DNA of 64,000 nt, taken from assembly GCA_015039365.1 (NCBI GenBank), contig WION01000065.1, forward strand, positions 62,001-126,000, written 5' to 3'. This document shows positions 47,112 to 60,039 of this stretch, in pieces (position 1 is the stretch's first letter; every line of letters starts with the position of its first letter). Source of the stretch: Amanita rubescens (Eukaryota > Basidiomycota > Agaricomycetes > Agaricales > Amanitaceae). A model generated the notes under the pieces. That model was not told the DNA's origin, did no database searches, and worked only from the letters and a program-made list of their open reading frames with translations. The position numbers and the translations under genes are program-made.

Positions 47112-47999
47112 ATGACAGATTCTTTCGACAATTTGCCTCAAACAACGCAAAGGCGAATCGATAAAGCTTTCGATGCGATAGCTTCGTCAGCGTCCCCCGA
47201 ACCTCGCAACGGGGTACCAGTTTACCAAGAAGACACAGCTGGAGGTTTCCTTCTAGATGCTGAACCAGGACCTGGCCTATCTAATCCTAGTCATATTCCC
47301 TTCTCCCTAGTCCCCGATGCACTCTGCCGTCTCAATCTTCCTACAGATGACGACCAAATTCTGTCTGTTTTCCGCAATGCTGCTTCTGGCTGGAGGTCAG
47401 CTACGAACACCATTGATGAAAGTCACGTTTCCACCGATGGTTTGGTCTCTCGGGATGATTGGCGGTCGGTATGTGCAGTGCTCCTCGAGCATGCGGATGA
47501 TCAAGCGGAAGGAAGAAGCAGCGACGGTTCAGTTTATGAGAACTTTGACCTTGACGGATCCGAGGGCAGTGATTACGTGTCCAACGGTGGGGAGTCCGAT
47601 GACGATTACCAAGAAGAAGGCCCAACCACTCGATCTCGTGGTCCACGTACTCGCCGCACAGGTTCCGGGTTGGGCGCCCGCGAGGAGTATACATTGACCA
47701 AGCAACAACAGGAGGCATGCCTTGAAGCCTATTCTCTGTTCTTCCCATCAATCCCTTTGACCGATCTGCCAAACAAAAATATTATGATCAAGGATATCCA
47801 ACGAGTTGCTAAGCTTCTTGGCGAAAAATTAACCGCAGAGGATGTCAGTGACGCTGCTTATCTAGTGTCTACTACGCAATTGACCACTTCTTTTAAATAA
47901 CAGGTAATAGCAATGCTCGAAGCCTTTTCTTCATCGCCCGACAAATCAGTCAGTTTAGCAGATTTCAGTCGCATGATGGTAGCAGCGAAGCTCGTCTGA
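47112..47999 (+). CDS. Acidic protein with EF-hand-like C-terminal domain
   Basis: The start MTDSFDNLPQ lies 39 bp after the PUP1 stop. An upstream in-frame ATG at 47,070 overlaps that stop and would add 14 residues. The N-terminal part is helical (TQRRIDKAFDAIASS). The middle is acidic and disordered (DLDGSEGSDYVSNGGESDDD, then a basic RSRGPRTRRTG). The C-terminal part (QQEACLEAYSLFFPSIPLTD, IMIKDIQRVAKLLGEKLTAE, then VSLADFSRMM) has the helix-loop-helix rhythm of centrin-like EF-hands, but the loops lack a full calcium-ligand set. One intron at about 47,851-47,903 joins YL to VIAMLEAF. Function unknown. Confidence 0.75.
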
Positions 48000-48124
48000 A
48001 TCAAAGGTCGACATGACTACATATGTACCCCAGAGGCCTCCTGTCCTATCGCGGTTTACATACGCTATGAGAAAAGGAGCGAAATAAAAAGAGGCCGAGC
48101 CCGGTCTTTATAGATTGAAGTGTA

Positions 48125-51100
48125 TCATAGTTTACTCAATATGTCTGAGCACCTGTGACAAACAGCCTCGTCAGCCAAACGAGTATATGTCCAACATCGA
48201 GGGCATTTTTCTCGTGTAGCTGGGCGCACACGGACGAGGAGTTCAGAGCCTTCTAAATTTAAGAGAGGAGGTTGGAAACAGTAGCAGTAGTTTCAATACT
48301 CCTACTCACGATAGTTGGACGTTTCCTCCAAAAACGACCATGAGGGAGTCATATCTCTCGGAGACAATGCCTTCCCAATCTTGACATCCGATACAATGAA
48401 AAGGGTCTTCAAAAGGTGTTCTGCGGATAATATGAGACAGGTTCACAGTATCTGATAGGCTGCTAACCTTGCCCCTTGAGGTCCAAATGATTCTCTAGTG
48501 TGGGGATCACCAGATCTACTTCAGCTTCTAGTGAGCTTCGCAAAAGTCTGCAGATGGGTGGTCAATACAGTCACTTGGTCAATCCTGTCAACCGACTTTT
48601 GAGTGCGGGCCTTTTCCAACAAGGAAAGCACGGTGCTCCTTAATCGGAGATGCTCTAACATAGTTCTCGCAGCCTCGGCGTCGTTCCATTCAGAGCTCTT
48701 GTACTATAGTAAGCTACGCTTCTTTCGCAAAATAATAATACTAACCAGGGGTGTCCATTGACTCATGAAAACGGACTTGCCGTCAGACTTCCAGTGATCA
48801 TGGATCTCTTCTGCTAGGCGCGGCAGGACAGGAGCCATGACGGACGTAATCGTCCTTAAGATATGCTCAAATACGGTAATGACGGCCCGCCGCTCAACGC
48901 TATAAGTATCGTTTGCGTAAAGACAGTCTTTCGCAATGTCGAAGTAGAGCGACGACAGGGTGATGTTGGCGAAATTGATAAGTGCGATCATTACTGTGCG
49001 GAAGCGAATCAGATCAAGGTTAATTGATGGTATTGCAGTACTGTTAACCTTTGGGGAAATTATGTGACGCGTATCCTTCTAGTGCCGTTTGTTCTAGTCT
49101 GTACAATTCGTGCATAACGTATCGCTCGATCTGTAAACACGATAGTCAGCTGGTTTATGGAGCACACGCACTGGCGTTTACTCACCAACCCCAGCCCCGA
49201 TCTAGGTACTCGTTCCAAGTTAATCAGAGCTGCAGAGTCCCCAACACTGCCAAGAAGAAACCTTGCCGAGTTCCGAATTTTTCGTAAAGATTCCGCGGTC
49301 TGAGAAAGAACTATTGATCCAATCGACAGATCACGCCAGTACTCGGACGTGGCAGCCCATAAGCGTAAAACATCGGCACCATATCCAGGCTCCTTCTTCT
49401 TGTCCTGGTAAGACGTTGATGTGATGTATGGCTTAATAAATTTGAAAGACAACATACCTCGCCACCAAGAACGATCGACAGAGGACTAATGACATTTCCG
49501 AGCGACTTGCTCATTTTTTTGCCATCCTGATCCAGAACCATGCCATGAGTAATCAATGTTCCATATGGGCTTGTAGGGGAAACTTCGTCATCACTGCCAA
49601 TGGCGGTGAGTAGTTGACTCTGAAACCATCCACGATGCTGATCTGAGCCTTCGAGACACACATCTGCATGAAACTTTCTACCAGGTAACGCATCTTTCCC
49701 GACGGTCATTTCAGGAAGCATCGACCACGACGTGCCACTGTCGAACCAAACATCCATCGTGTCGGTGCTCTTGTACCATATGTCTGATGCAGGGACGTCC
49801 TGCTACCAGCAATGAAGGAGGCACGAAGTCTTCAACGGGGCCGTCCCACCAATGTTCTACGCCTTTCTCATCCAAGACAGCGAGTATATGACTTAATGTG
49901 TCCGTATTCAGAACAGCATCATCAGTGTCAATCCGATGCAATGCTGGAATAGGGACACCCCAGACGCGCTGACGTGATATGCACCATTCCGAGCGTGAAC
50001 GAATGAATGATTCTAGCCTATTTCGTGCTAAAACTTATTAGCCAGCTGCATGTTTGACGCAACATTTGACTTACAGATGGGTGGGAAGAACGATACGTCA
50101 GCCAAAGCCTCCAAAGCCTTGTTCTTGATGTTATCTAAGTTGGCGAACCATTGTGAGGTTGCTCTGATGATTCCGTGAGATAAAACTAATTGATTAAGTC
50201 ATCATTTATGATTCACGTTACGATGATTGGTTTATCCGTTCTCCAATCATAAGGATACCGGTGCTTGATTCGCTTGACTTTGACCAGACGTTCCATTTTC
50301 TTCAACATTTCCACGATGGCCTTGCCACCATCTCCAAGCACTTGTTGACCAAGTAGGAGCCTAGCTGCTTCTTGACCAACGACGGACGCCACGTCTTTAG
50401 TGAAGTTTCCGTCAGCATTGACGTGGCAAATCATATTTTCCAAATTGCTGATCAGGCCAAGCGAGCGGAATGCCATATAATCTTCAGCACCGTGCGCCGG
50501 CGCACAATGAACAAGACCAGTCCCTGAATCAGCCGTTACATGTGCTGCAGGGATGATTTTCAACGCCATTGTCGACTGAGCCTTGGAGTTAAAAATAGGT
50601 ACATAGGACAGATCGATCAGGTCGGTTCCTTTAAACGCTCAATCGTCATGTTGAAAAAATTGATTGCGCCATACCAGGGAGTTCGGCATAGGTATCAACT
50701 GGGCCAATTATCTCTGACAGAGCTTCCAATCTTTCTGAAGCGACGATGAGGAATTTGCCAGGATGCACGTCATTGCATCTAACGATAGAATACATAAGAT
50801 TCGGGTGCACTGCAATAGCCTAGATGTGCGTTATGAATGACCAAAAGGCAAACTGTGTATGACGCACCATATTCGCCGTGAGAGTCCATGGCGTAGTTGT
50901 CCAAACGAGCAGTCCTACGTTAGATTCTGTAGAAACCAGGTGCCGCAAGTTCTGATTTTTTATGTTTGTCCTCTGGTCAACGCTAAACGTGACATACACG
51001 GAATGAGAAACGTGATCGTCTTTGTAAACCAGTTCAGCTTCCGCCAACGCAGATCGAGACGAATACGAGTAGTGCACAGGCCGATAATGTCTATAAATCA

Positions 51101-52048
51101 AACCTGAACAACAGTCAGCGCATTGGAAACGCTAGATATAAAGACAGACCCTTTTCAACCATCTTTTGGAAAATTCTTAGTTGCCGCATTTCATATCTAT
51201 GGTCTATGTAGTTATTGTAAACCATTATTCTACATATACTGATGGCTGTCACCTACCTAAGGTACGATATGTTGAATCCTGGGTCCAATCAGCCATGATC
51301 CCAAATGGCTGAAACTGGATCTTCTGAGATGTTATCTCTCTCATAGCGGTAGACCTCGCAGCTTCTCTGATGGTCGTAGCGGGCACTGCATTTGAAGCTC
51401 TCTTCAGGGAAATTAGCAACGGTTCAAAAAGCAGGACGGACGTGACTCACTCCTAGTTCCTCCAATGCCTTGTTCTCAATGGGTAAACCATGGCAATCCC
51501 AACCAGGTATATAGCTGGAATAATGATGAACCTTCTGTAACGATCAGGAGTGCAATATACCTACTGTACTCTATGTCCCAGCAATACATGATACCTGTTT
51601 ATTATATCCTTGAGTATCTTATTCAATGCATGTCCTAGTTGTGCTCATTGACACATCCTATGCCAGAAAATAGTAGGAGACATACCCATATGAAGGTTAC
51701 CATTCGCATAAGGTGGACCATCGTGCAGCACGAACAATGGGCCTGTTGCATTATTCCACTGGTTACAACGTTATTCATCAGAATATGAGACAAGAATAGA
51801 AGACGTACCTGCCATCGATATAGATCCTCTCCCGACCGTTTTTGATACTGTGTCTCGCCCTTCAACGAGTCGACCCTTAGTGGAAACGACGTCTTTGGTA
51901 GCAAAAGCGTCTTCGAGAAAGCTTTGCTATCTGTAGTTTTTGATTGAGAAGAGTTACATCGTTTATACGCGTGTCCGTGGGTCGTGGTCCATCTTCGAAC
52001 AGTGGCAGATTGAAGCAAGACCGGAGGACATGTTGTGCTCCGTCTCAT
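48125..52048 (-). CDS. ISM1: Isoleucyl-tRNA synthetase, mitochondrial
   Basis: This class I synthetase charges tRNA-Ile. The N terminus ([20 protein letters not shown]...) is rich in R, S and T and lacks acids, as in mitochondrial targeting peptides. [13 protein letters not shown] contains the HIGH signature (about 51,640-51,715, split by an intron). The editing domain has [14 protein letters not shown] and [18 protein letters not shown]. The KMSKS loop reads [11 protein letters not shown] (about 49,495-49,530), after [10 protein letters not shown] and [13 protein letters not shown]. The C terminus has a zinc ribbon, CPRCWTYTR...CHRC (about 48,145-48,210), typical of the bacterial-type enzyme. 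It has many short introns and ends 125 bp from the EF-hand-like gene, convergent. Confidence 0.92.
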
Positions 52049-52206
52049 GAGTTTTTGCTAATTTGCGTGATCGGGAATCGGGATCCCAATCCCCGACACG
52101 GACAACACGGACACCAACAAGGCACAACATTCTTCCCAACCCCGGTCCCTGCCTCCTCCCACCTTGTTCTCAAAGCATCTTCCCCTCCGTGCGCGACGTG
52201 TGACGT

Positions 52207-52524
52207 GTGACGAAGGCGAGGCAAAGAAATGGAGATTTTGCTGCTCTCTTTGCCAGCAGACTCAGTTCTTTGAATGCAACATGCGTAGATGACCCGGTCA
52301 TGCATCATGCCCCCACTGGAGAATACCGGAGCTGTTTCTTTCCGGACAAACCTACACATCGCCTCCACTGCGGCTATGGCACATTCCACTCTTGACACCA
52401 CATCCACCCATCGACTGAATTACTCCATAACCAAGATGACAGCGAATCCATACGCAATTTCTTAAAATCTACTCCTACCGCTTTCACTTTCGATTCTCGA
52501 GGACCTTCCCCCCGACCCCCATAG
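52207..52524 (+). pseudogene. Decayed LINE C-terminal relic
   Basis: HHAPTGEYRSCFFPDKPTH and the later FLKSTPTAFTFDSRGP match in order the tail of the LINE fragment at 35,851-36,148. The CCHC knuckle has decayed to HRLHCGYGTFHS and a stop follows. An A-rich stretch (about 52,610-52,635) may be the old tail. No target duplication was found. It lies in the divergent spacer between IleRS and the HNH gene. Confidence 0.6.
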
Positions 52525-52674
52525 TTTTCCCCACCATTTGCTAGACCTTCCCGCTCGTAAACACGACTTAATGTTTCCGTTCGAGGTGATCACACATTTC
52601 TAATAATAGATTTTTCTAAAAATAAAAAGGAACCGCGGCCACGGTCACGGTCACTGAAAGACTCCTCAGTCGCC

Positions 52675-53818
52675 ATGGGGTATGTTACCGTTCGTGATTT
52701 CAAGAGCAACACTTTGTCCAGTCAGTGGTAAATTTTACGAGGCGCTGCTCTGCTGATGTTTTCCATAGAGTTCTGGCAGTATGGCCTTATCGACTGGGAA
52801 CAGTTTTATAAATGTCTGGGCACGGTTATTTCTGCCGAGGGTGACTGGGCTGTTTTCGAGTACGACGAAAACACGCCCATGCAAAAAGGAGCTCTTCGCC
52901 TTCCAAACCGCAATTCGTACCCTGACCCTGGGACATATGTCATCCTTCGACCAGGTATCTATCGCTCCTCTCCAATCTTTCTTCACATCCTTTATTATCT
53001 AGATGGTTCTCCTATCGACGTAGCTTTGACACCCGCCTCAGCTCGCATCCGCCACCCGACTGCTTCCGACACTGCTTCAGTGGTACGTTGCACGAACCAA
53101 CAAAGCGCATATAACTGATTTTCGTAAATGGTCCTATGCAGACACCAGTTTATCAAGAACGTGTACTCGACCGTGATCCTTGTTGCCTCATATCTGGTCT
53201 ACGGGTCATTGAACGCACGCTCAGTCGTTTTGAAGCAGCCCATATTTTCCCTCGGGCACATCTGGACGAAGCATGTTGCTCTGTCATGGATTTTTTCATG
53301 CCCGATAACTGACACCCATCCAGTGGGTCGATAAAGGCTATCCAAATCTTATCACAGATCCGGCACCTCTTCTGAGCCTCGGCGGGTCTAGCAAGATTGA
53401 TTCTGATCCGGGCCGATTTGCAGCGTGGATGGGATAGTTATTCGCTTGCTGTCAACCCCGACGTTTGTATTTTTAATTTCTATGCCGTACTAACTCTCAT
53501 TTATTCCAACAGCGTGGGTATGTGGTTATTCCGTTCGTTCCCGGCTACGAAGATGTTGCTGGGAAGATCCTCAAACTGGACCACATTACTGACCCCAATT
53601 TGCGGCCCCTTGATGACCTTTTGCTTGATCACTTTCATCAATGTGTACTGAATAAAATGAAGGGCGAAGGTGAGCCTAGATGGGATTACTACAAAGCACT
53701 CGGTGATGGTATGTTGGACCTGTCGAGGTTGGATATTTGGGGCGGAAAACTAGGTCAAGGACATTTGGAATTTGAGTTGGCTCACAGATTGCACAGTCTT
53801 CAGGTCGCACAGGAATGA
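52675..53818 (+). pseudogene. HNH-type nuclease gene, decayed
   Basis: Starts MGYVTVRDFKSNTLSSQW, then an intron, then EGDWAVFEYDENTP and RLPNRNSYPDPGTYVILRP. The domain core has CCLISGLRVIERTLSRFEAAHIFPRAHLDE and KGYPNLITD, the first half of an HNH_2-type fold as found in many Agaricomycete proteins. Then a frame change occurs after SLGGSSKID, and the following LRSDLH-like motif reads IRADLQRGWDSY. The expected Asn stretch is missing and the second catalytic His is Gln. RGYVVIPFVPGYED completes the fold and the gene ends HSLQVAQE. One intron seems to use a GC donor (GCATGT after HLDE). The damage suggests loss of nuclease activity. Confidence 0.7.
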
Positions 53819-54375
53819 ATTCTGCTGTTAATTACTTTTTCTTCTTCTTTACCATAGCTTACTGATGCCAATCGATGCATCAATACCTTAGTCCTTCACA
53901 AGCGTCTGAACGGTTTCCGATAGCAGCGCCTTCTACTACACATCTCAATTGTCTTTTATCCCGCAAGCATGGAACCTCTTTCGTTTGTTCTTCTCAGACG
54001 ACTCGGAGACTGAGTCAGAGTCCACGCCTCACGCCAGTGGCTTGCAAAGTTTCGGGTTGGGGTCCAAGGCACTTGCCATTGGTTGCTGTACAAAACCCAT
54101 TGGAAATTTCCGTCATGGACAATACCATCATCGGCTATCTTCTCACGCATAAAATGTGTGAGCACCGTGCGAAGGGGGAGTTTCATACCTTTCGAAATCA
54201 TATATAGAACGCATAAAATATCAGCGTGTTTTGCATGAAATTTAACTTACAAATTTGGTGCAAAACACACAACTTACGTTGCGGGAACTATTGGCAAAAG
54301 GTATATGATACTGGTACAGTGTAAAAGAGTTACGTTGAATGCGCCACATGAAATCAAAATACCAGGATTTCACCT
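53819..54375. other. Spacer between the HNH and SIN1 genes
   Basis: Open frames of 70-110 codons occur on both strands (about 53,875-54,207) but show no motif I recognise. A CTTACTGATGCCAATCG segment after a TTCTTTACCATAG acceptor could be an extra 3' exon of the HNH gene. Nothing else is supported. Confidence 0.4.
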
Positions 54376-57333
54376 TCAAGTCATCTGCTTGCTCCTTCTT
54401 GACCGGTTAGTCCCAGACCGTTCCAACACGTTCTTGAGACTACTGATAGTGGACACAATTTCGGCTTATTGAACAACGGTCATTAGGCCATAAACAGAAA
54501 AACCTTGACCACCACGTACCTGCATGTTTTGGACTCTCGGCTTCAAAGTCATATCGTTTGTTTCCGCCCCTTCCACTCAATACAAGCTTGAAAACAGACG
54601 TCATCTTCGTCGACTGTTTACAGTGTGCAATACTGTTTATGTGATACGATGAAGTCTTCGCCGTATCGAAAACGGCTTTGGCGCGGTTCGACGGCATAAT
54701 CTTCCAGTATTATTAGCACGGGTTCAAAAGTGCGAGCTAGACACAAACTGACATGTACATATACACCATCAATAGCGAGTGTCCTCTCTTGCTTGGCGAC
54801 AAGCATTGGCATTTTGCGATAAATAGTGTATTTCTGGATGCGATAGTCAGGAAACTGAATATTTCCAGATGAATGATGTTCGTGCCTTGTATGCAGTCGT
54901 ATAGTCTGTGGAGGCAAACTGGGCTTCTGGTGTGTCCGACATACGCTTGAATATAGAAGCTGTAAAAAATAAATACCGTGATGCCAGTGAGCGGAAGGGC
55001 ACTTACCGTTGGGGTCTGTTGTCTTGCCGATGCCCCTTACGATATCTTCTCCGTATTGAGGTAACATACTACGTTTGACCAGCAGGAGTTCCCGCTTCCC
55101 TTGTAGACTAGCTACGGTCCGATCGAGTGGTATCAGAAGGCTTTGATCACCTAGAAGCAGGGCATAATCCTTTGGATCCATCTGCCAACGCTTCCGGCAT
55201 ACAAGCTCGAGCGCTTCCTGTAAATACATCCCAGCAGAACTAATTTAATCGTGAGACAATTGTGTTAGCAAGAACAAGCGGGAAACCAACACCGGTATCG
55301 TTGTAGAAACGTGCACAGCATCTGCGTGATCAGCAATACGAATCCGTAGTAGTATTTGAGGTCCATGTCCTGTCGACGGGCCTAGATAACTGGATCCCGA
55401 TACAGATCCAACGGTGGAGCCTGTTGTGGCGCTTATGGCTGTAGGAGGAGCGTTCGGACCGGGCAATGCAAGCTTATCCATTCTCTTATGCATTTTTTCA
55501 TGGATTACCTTGTTTTGCTCCACTGTTTTAGGTCCATAAGTAAAGTCGAGGTCTGCCTGGAAGGAGCCTCACTTTGCGAAGGAGTGGCTTCGATGATAGC
55601 GTAAGCCTCAGAATTAAACCTTGTAATTTTGCCCATTCGGTCAGGCGCTGAAACGCATGAAACTCTCGGAGCTTGTTTTAAGACAGGAAACTCACGAGGA
55701 AAATCATCATCTACTTCTCCATCTATTTCGGCAATTCTTAGGACCCATCTCACAGTCGACAAACTCTCCTCCCATTTTGGATCGTCCTCCCCACTCAGAG
55801 CTTCATCAAGCTTTGGTATCCACTTCTCTTCCCAATATGTCCAGAGAGCGAATCCAATGACCTCCTCAACAGTTGCATCCTTCTTAACGTTAAGAACCAT
55901 TGGGGCACCGCTCGGCTCCGTAGCATGAGGAAAGTATACTGTAACATTGGTAGCTGCAATCTCTCCCCTCCCTGAGACGGTCGCATACAGCTCCGCCAGG
56001 GGATTCGTTGAGCCCGACGATGCCATCATCGCTGTCAAGGCCGACTTGGTGGGTGTCGCTGGGCTAACTGTTTTGCGTATAAAAGTCCAATCGGATGCAT
56101 TCGAAGACGGCGCGGTCAAGTGAGGAGCTTGGATAACACCAGGACCTGCGGGTTTAGGTTGAAATACCGGTTGAACGTGGTCACCGGTATCGAGGCGCCT
56201 GGGAGGATAATATTTTTCTTTTGGATTGTCTACCGGGGCTGGAGTCACCATTACAAAATTGTTGTCGATAGAAGGCTGCGGGACTGTGTGCTGCCAAGAA
56301 GTTGAACCTTCATCGACGGGGCTTAGGCGAGGTTTTTGACTTCCATTGGTGTTGGAAGATGACATTGGTGCTGAAGAGTTCGATATTGACATCGAAATGT
56401 CTGAGACCACATCAGATGCACTGTCATATATGGCAGCGGTACGCGTCGCGGCAAATTCACTAGAACACGGTTCAACGAACCACGATTGCATAGATGTACC
56501 GGACTCACGGATCAAATTCATCGGCTTCGTCGATACTGGAAACTTGATCGCTTACTCCAAAGTCATCAGAATAATCATCCAATGTATCTCCATCTTCTTC
56601 AGACGATGAAAAATCAACAACAGCTTTCGTTGGCGGAGGTTGAGCACCCTGTCCAGGCACCCGCCTCGCGGCCATCCTTGCTCTCCTACGAGCTTCCATC
56701 TCCGCCGCTCCGGCAAACTTGGGTACAAACTGCACGGCTTTGACCACTGGTGTATCCTCGACTGCAGTGGGCGGCTGCACTTGTAGGTTTGGCTGAGAAA
56801 TACTAGTCGATGCCACATCTTCTCCACCGTCCTTGTTGGACTCCTCCTGCATTTCATCAACGTTGGTAGAGGATGGCCCGTTCCCAACAGGCGCTGTGGT
56901 GCTGAGTGCTGAAGGCTCTTCACGACGTGGGTCTGCTCGGTTCACGAAGCTCGACATTCGCCTCGATGTGGATACGCGCTTCCCGTTCACACGTATCCCA
57001 AAGCCGCCTGCTTTATTGCCCGTGATAGTTTGCGTATATTTAAGGCGCGCACCGGGATATCCCAAGGGTCGTTCTGCCTCATCTTCACTGATTTGAGGGC
57101 TAGAAGTAATGGCCAATTCTGGCCATCTGTCCGGGTCTGCCAAAGACGTGGCATTGACATAAGGGTTGGATGTATAGGATGGGTCAAGAGTTATCAGACG
57201 AGGTCCATAGGGATCTTCCACTTCACGCAGATACGATAACCGTAAGCTGTGAATAAGAAAACTGCACGGGCATCAGAAGAAGAGAAGTGACATTTAAGTG
57301 ATACACACACTCTCTGTCAGTGATAAGGGCCAT
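54376..57333 (-). CDS. SIN1: SIN1/AVO1, TORC2 subunit
   Basis: SIN1 holds TOR complex 2 together and recruits its AGC-kinase substrates at the membrane. The first exon is short (MALITDR, ATG at 57,333), joined over an intron with GTGTGTG donor to LRLSYLREVEDPYGPRL. The N-terminal region has GFGIRVNGKRVSTSRR and disordered stretches. The CRIM substrate-binding domain spans about 55,600-55,980 (LAELYATVSGRGEIA, NVTVYFPHA, VEEVIGFALWTYWEE, RWVLRIAEIDGEVDDDFP). A RAS-binding-like segment follows, then a PH domain with YTIYRKMPMLVAKQERTLAI. The last exon reads IVSTISSLKNVLERSG. Frames are intact. Confidence 0.9.
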
Positions 57334-57533
57334 CGTATAGCATGGGCGTATTATTACTGGGAGTCGTTTAACCAGCTGCGGCTTACCTCATCACGCCGTC
57401 TCAATAGGAATTTCTGTTACAACTTTAATTTATGACTTCCACCAAGGACAAGATATCTCTGGCGAGAAGCAGAAACAAAAGCCTCGGAATACAAGCTCGC
57501 CCCTCGTAGGAGGAAATTTAAAGAAAATTATTA

Positions 57534-57619
57534 TCCGACCTGCCTGGCTCGAACAGGCGACCTCAAGATGATTGGTATCCAGTTACAGTCTCGCGCTCTT
57601 CCAACTGAGCTAAGGTCGG
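57534..57619 (-). tRNA. trnY: tRNA-Tyr (GTA) with a 13 nt intron
   Basis: On the minus strand CCGACCT pairs with AGGTCGG as acceptor stem, discriminator A at 57,534. The D arm is GCTCAGTTGGAAGAGC. The anticodon stem is CGAGA/TCTTG with loop CTGTAAA, anticodon GTA. A 13 nt intron (57,570-57,582) sits one base after the anticodon, the usual place for tRNA introns. The T arm GCCTG-TTCGAGC-CAGGC is perfect. A T run follows at about 57,510 only weakly. Confidence 0.93.
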
Positions 57620-57738
57620 TTCTTTGTTTCCGTCAAAAAATATTAAAAAATGTTTTTCAGCGGGATAGCTGTCTATTCTATATGTAACATCCTGATCTAC
57701 TTTAGAATAGTAGCAATAAATTTCATCCATATGATGCG

Positions 57739-60039
57739 TCAATAGTCATCTTCGCGGTCGTGAACATTCATACGGTCTTTCGCATCGTCCTTTTTCAGCC
57801 TCTCTGCGGCCTTTTTTACCTCCCGATCCCAATCAGTATGGATGCACAGATATGTGCCAAAAACAGCGCAGTATATGAGAGATGCGGTTAACCCCAACCA
57901 GAGACCATGTAGACCTATGTGCCAGCTGAAAGCAAGCCAGACACCCAACGGAATCCCAATCACGTAGTAAGCGCTGCGTGACAGTAAGACTTAGCAATCT
58001 TGTGCGTTCAATAATCTCGCATGCTTACCTGACATTAAGCAGGGCACCAGTAAACTCGAAACTATGTAAGCCAAACTAACAAGGACAAGAAAGGACAAAC
58101 GTACTTGTTTCCCTCTTGCTCTCAATATTCCACCTGTGACTGCTGCGTTTGCGTCGAACACTTGGAACAAGGCCACGGTTGGAAGAATCGCCCCAACAAG
58201 TAGCACAACCTCTGCCGTGATGACCTTAGAGCAATAGGCAATATCCACTCGCATCAACACGCACCAGGATCATCGTTGAAAATGTATGCCCATTTGTTCC
58301 GGAAAGCTACAAGCAAGATACTACTCGACGTGATCAGCAACTATGAAATTACATAGGTTACAAGTCAAACCTACCTCAAAAACGCAGCCAACATCAATGC
58401 CATGAGTAAGCTCGAATATGAGGCTGCTGCTGCTCTCCTTGCTTTGTATTCCCCGAGTAGGTTTCCAATACTGCGAAAGTATAAGCCCGGGATAGTGCGC
58501 TGTGAAGAGAGGCATTTACCGAACAGACGTAGCGATCCCAAGGGCATATGGTGCTTGGAAAGTAGTCGATGCTGATACCAACAGGACGCTTTGCGTTGCT
58601 AGGGATACAGGCCCCAATCTTCACTATGGTTAATTACAATTCTGGTGATACTAGCTCACTCACAGAGAAGCAGCCAAGGATATGAGTTCCCATGCCCACC
58701 ATTCAGATGCTGTTTGACCGACACCGCTAAGACCTAGTTGCACAAGGACACCAAGACCGCTAAACATCCGCCCGGACAGAGGATACCACGCAGTACGTGG
58801 GACATAAAATATGCCGTAGATTATTGACGCAATGGAAACGAGATTGAATGAAATAGCTGTCGCAATCGGTGCACCGATGAAGCCGAGCCGGATTGATGGC
58901 GGCCCCCAGACTAATTGCCGTAATTTATTCACGATCGAGTCACGGAACGCTCCAAGTTACTCACCTAGCAAATAATTTAGACACACATTTATAGGAGCAA
59001 CAATGGTTACAATGCGTGTAGGAGCCGCGAATAGGCCTTGGGATTGGAAATAACGCCTATAAGCGATAGGTAACTTTGAAAAATACGCTCAAGGTAAAAA
59101 CTTGCCGGCTAATACAGTTAAAAGCATAGGCTTTCACAGGGTCGAAATAAGCGGGATTCATTTGACCAAGGATGGCATCTTACCTGGCAAACCAACGGAT
59201 ATCCAGCGGAGATAAACGGCTGCTAGGTGAGCCACATCCGGATCCTGTTTAAGGAAGATGAGCAACTCCTCGGCGTTGAACCATATTAGGTACATCGGCT
59301 TTTGGGGTAGTGAGCACTGGTAGGCATAGGAATGAATAACACACGTACAATAAGTGCAAATGCCACTACCACGGCTGCAGAAGGTTGTTCAGAATGATAT
59401 GCAATAAAACGATGAACAAGTTTTCTCACTCATTCTCTGAGCCCAGAGTCCTACTAGCTGGGGTTCCGAAGAGGTCCACGCAGGGGGAAGCAATGTATCA
59501 AGGGCACTAGCGAGGCCCTGAATAATGCTAAAACCGGTGACACTAGCAGTCATGGATCCTAGACTTATTGCTGCCAGCGCCGTTGTGGAAATATGTCCGA
59601 TAGAAATGACCGAGGCCATGACGAGGCTGTATTCTAGAATTAATGAGCTAAAAAGCGTTTGAGTTTTGTATCACTGCTATTTAATCAAAATAACTGACAG
59701 AAAAACAGGCAAAGCGTATTTTGTAAGGATCAGTAATTCTTCACGGATCATGACAAGCGTAGAGTCATGGTCGTGTGACGGGTCTTTATCGACCTGCTCC
59801 TCGATGCGGGGCACCGGAGGCTGGCTATTGACAAGCAAAGGGGTTGTTTCCGACGGCTGTAGAGGGTGGTCGCGCGGATATACGCCCATGACTGGATTCC
59901 GAGGGCGAGGGCGGAGTACGTCGTCTTCATTGACGTCGTGATAATCGTGAGGAACGTTGCGGTCTGAAAGACTGGAGATAATTGCATAGTTAGAAGGAAG
60001 GGACGCAGGGCCCGGATAATGGGCGTAAGTGGAGGACAT
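57739..60039 (-). CDS. MATE family multidrug/toxin extrusion transporter
   Basis: This is a predicted 12-helix antiporter that exports organic cations or metabolites using proton or sodium gradients. A hydrophilic N-terminal tail of about 90 residues (MSSTYAHYPGPASLPSN, later VYPRDHPLQPSETTPLL) precedes the first helix (LTKYALPVFLSVILI). The second conserved block has SIGHISTTALAAISLGSM and GFSIIQGLASALDTLLPPAWTS, the GxATALDTL-type MATE signature. Later helices include LGFIGAPIATAISFNLVS, ADVALF-like LLVGAILPTVALFQVFDANAAV with GGILRARGKQ, and IPLGVWLAFSWHIGLHGLWLG. The tail is charged (KDRMNVHDREDDY). It is interrupted by a dozen or so short introns. Its start is 120 bp from SAM50. Substrate unknown. 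Confidence 0.9.

Noticed and set aside
53875..54207. Possible additional gene between HNH and SIN1
   Set aside because: There are overlapping open frames on both strands, no motif, and no splice-supported extension.
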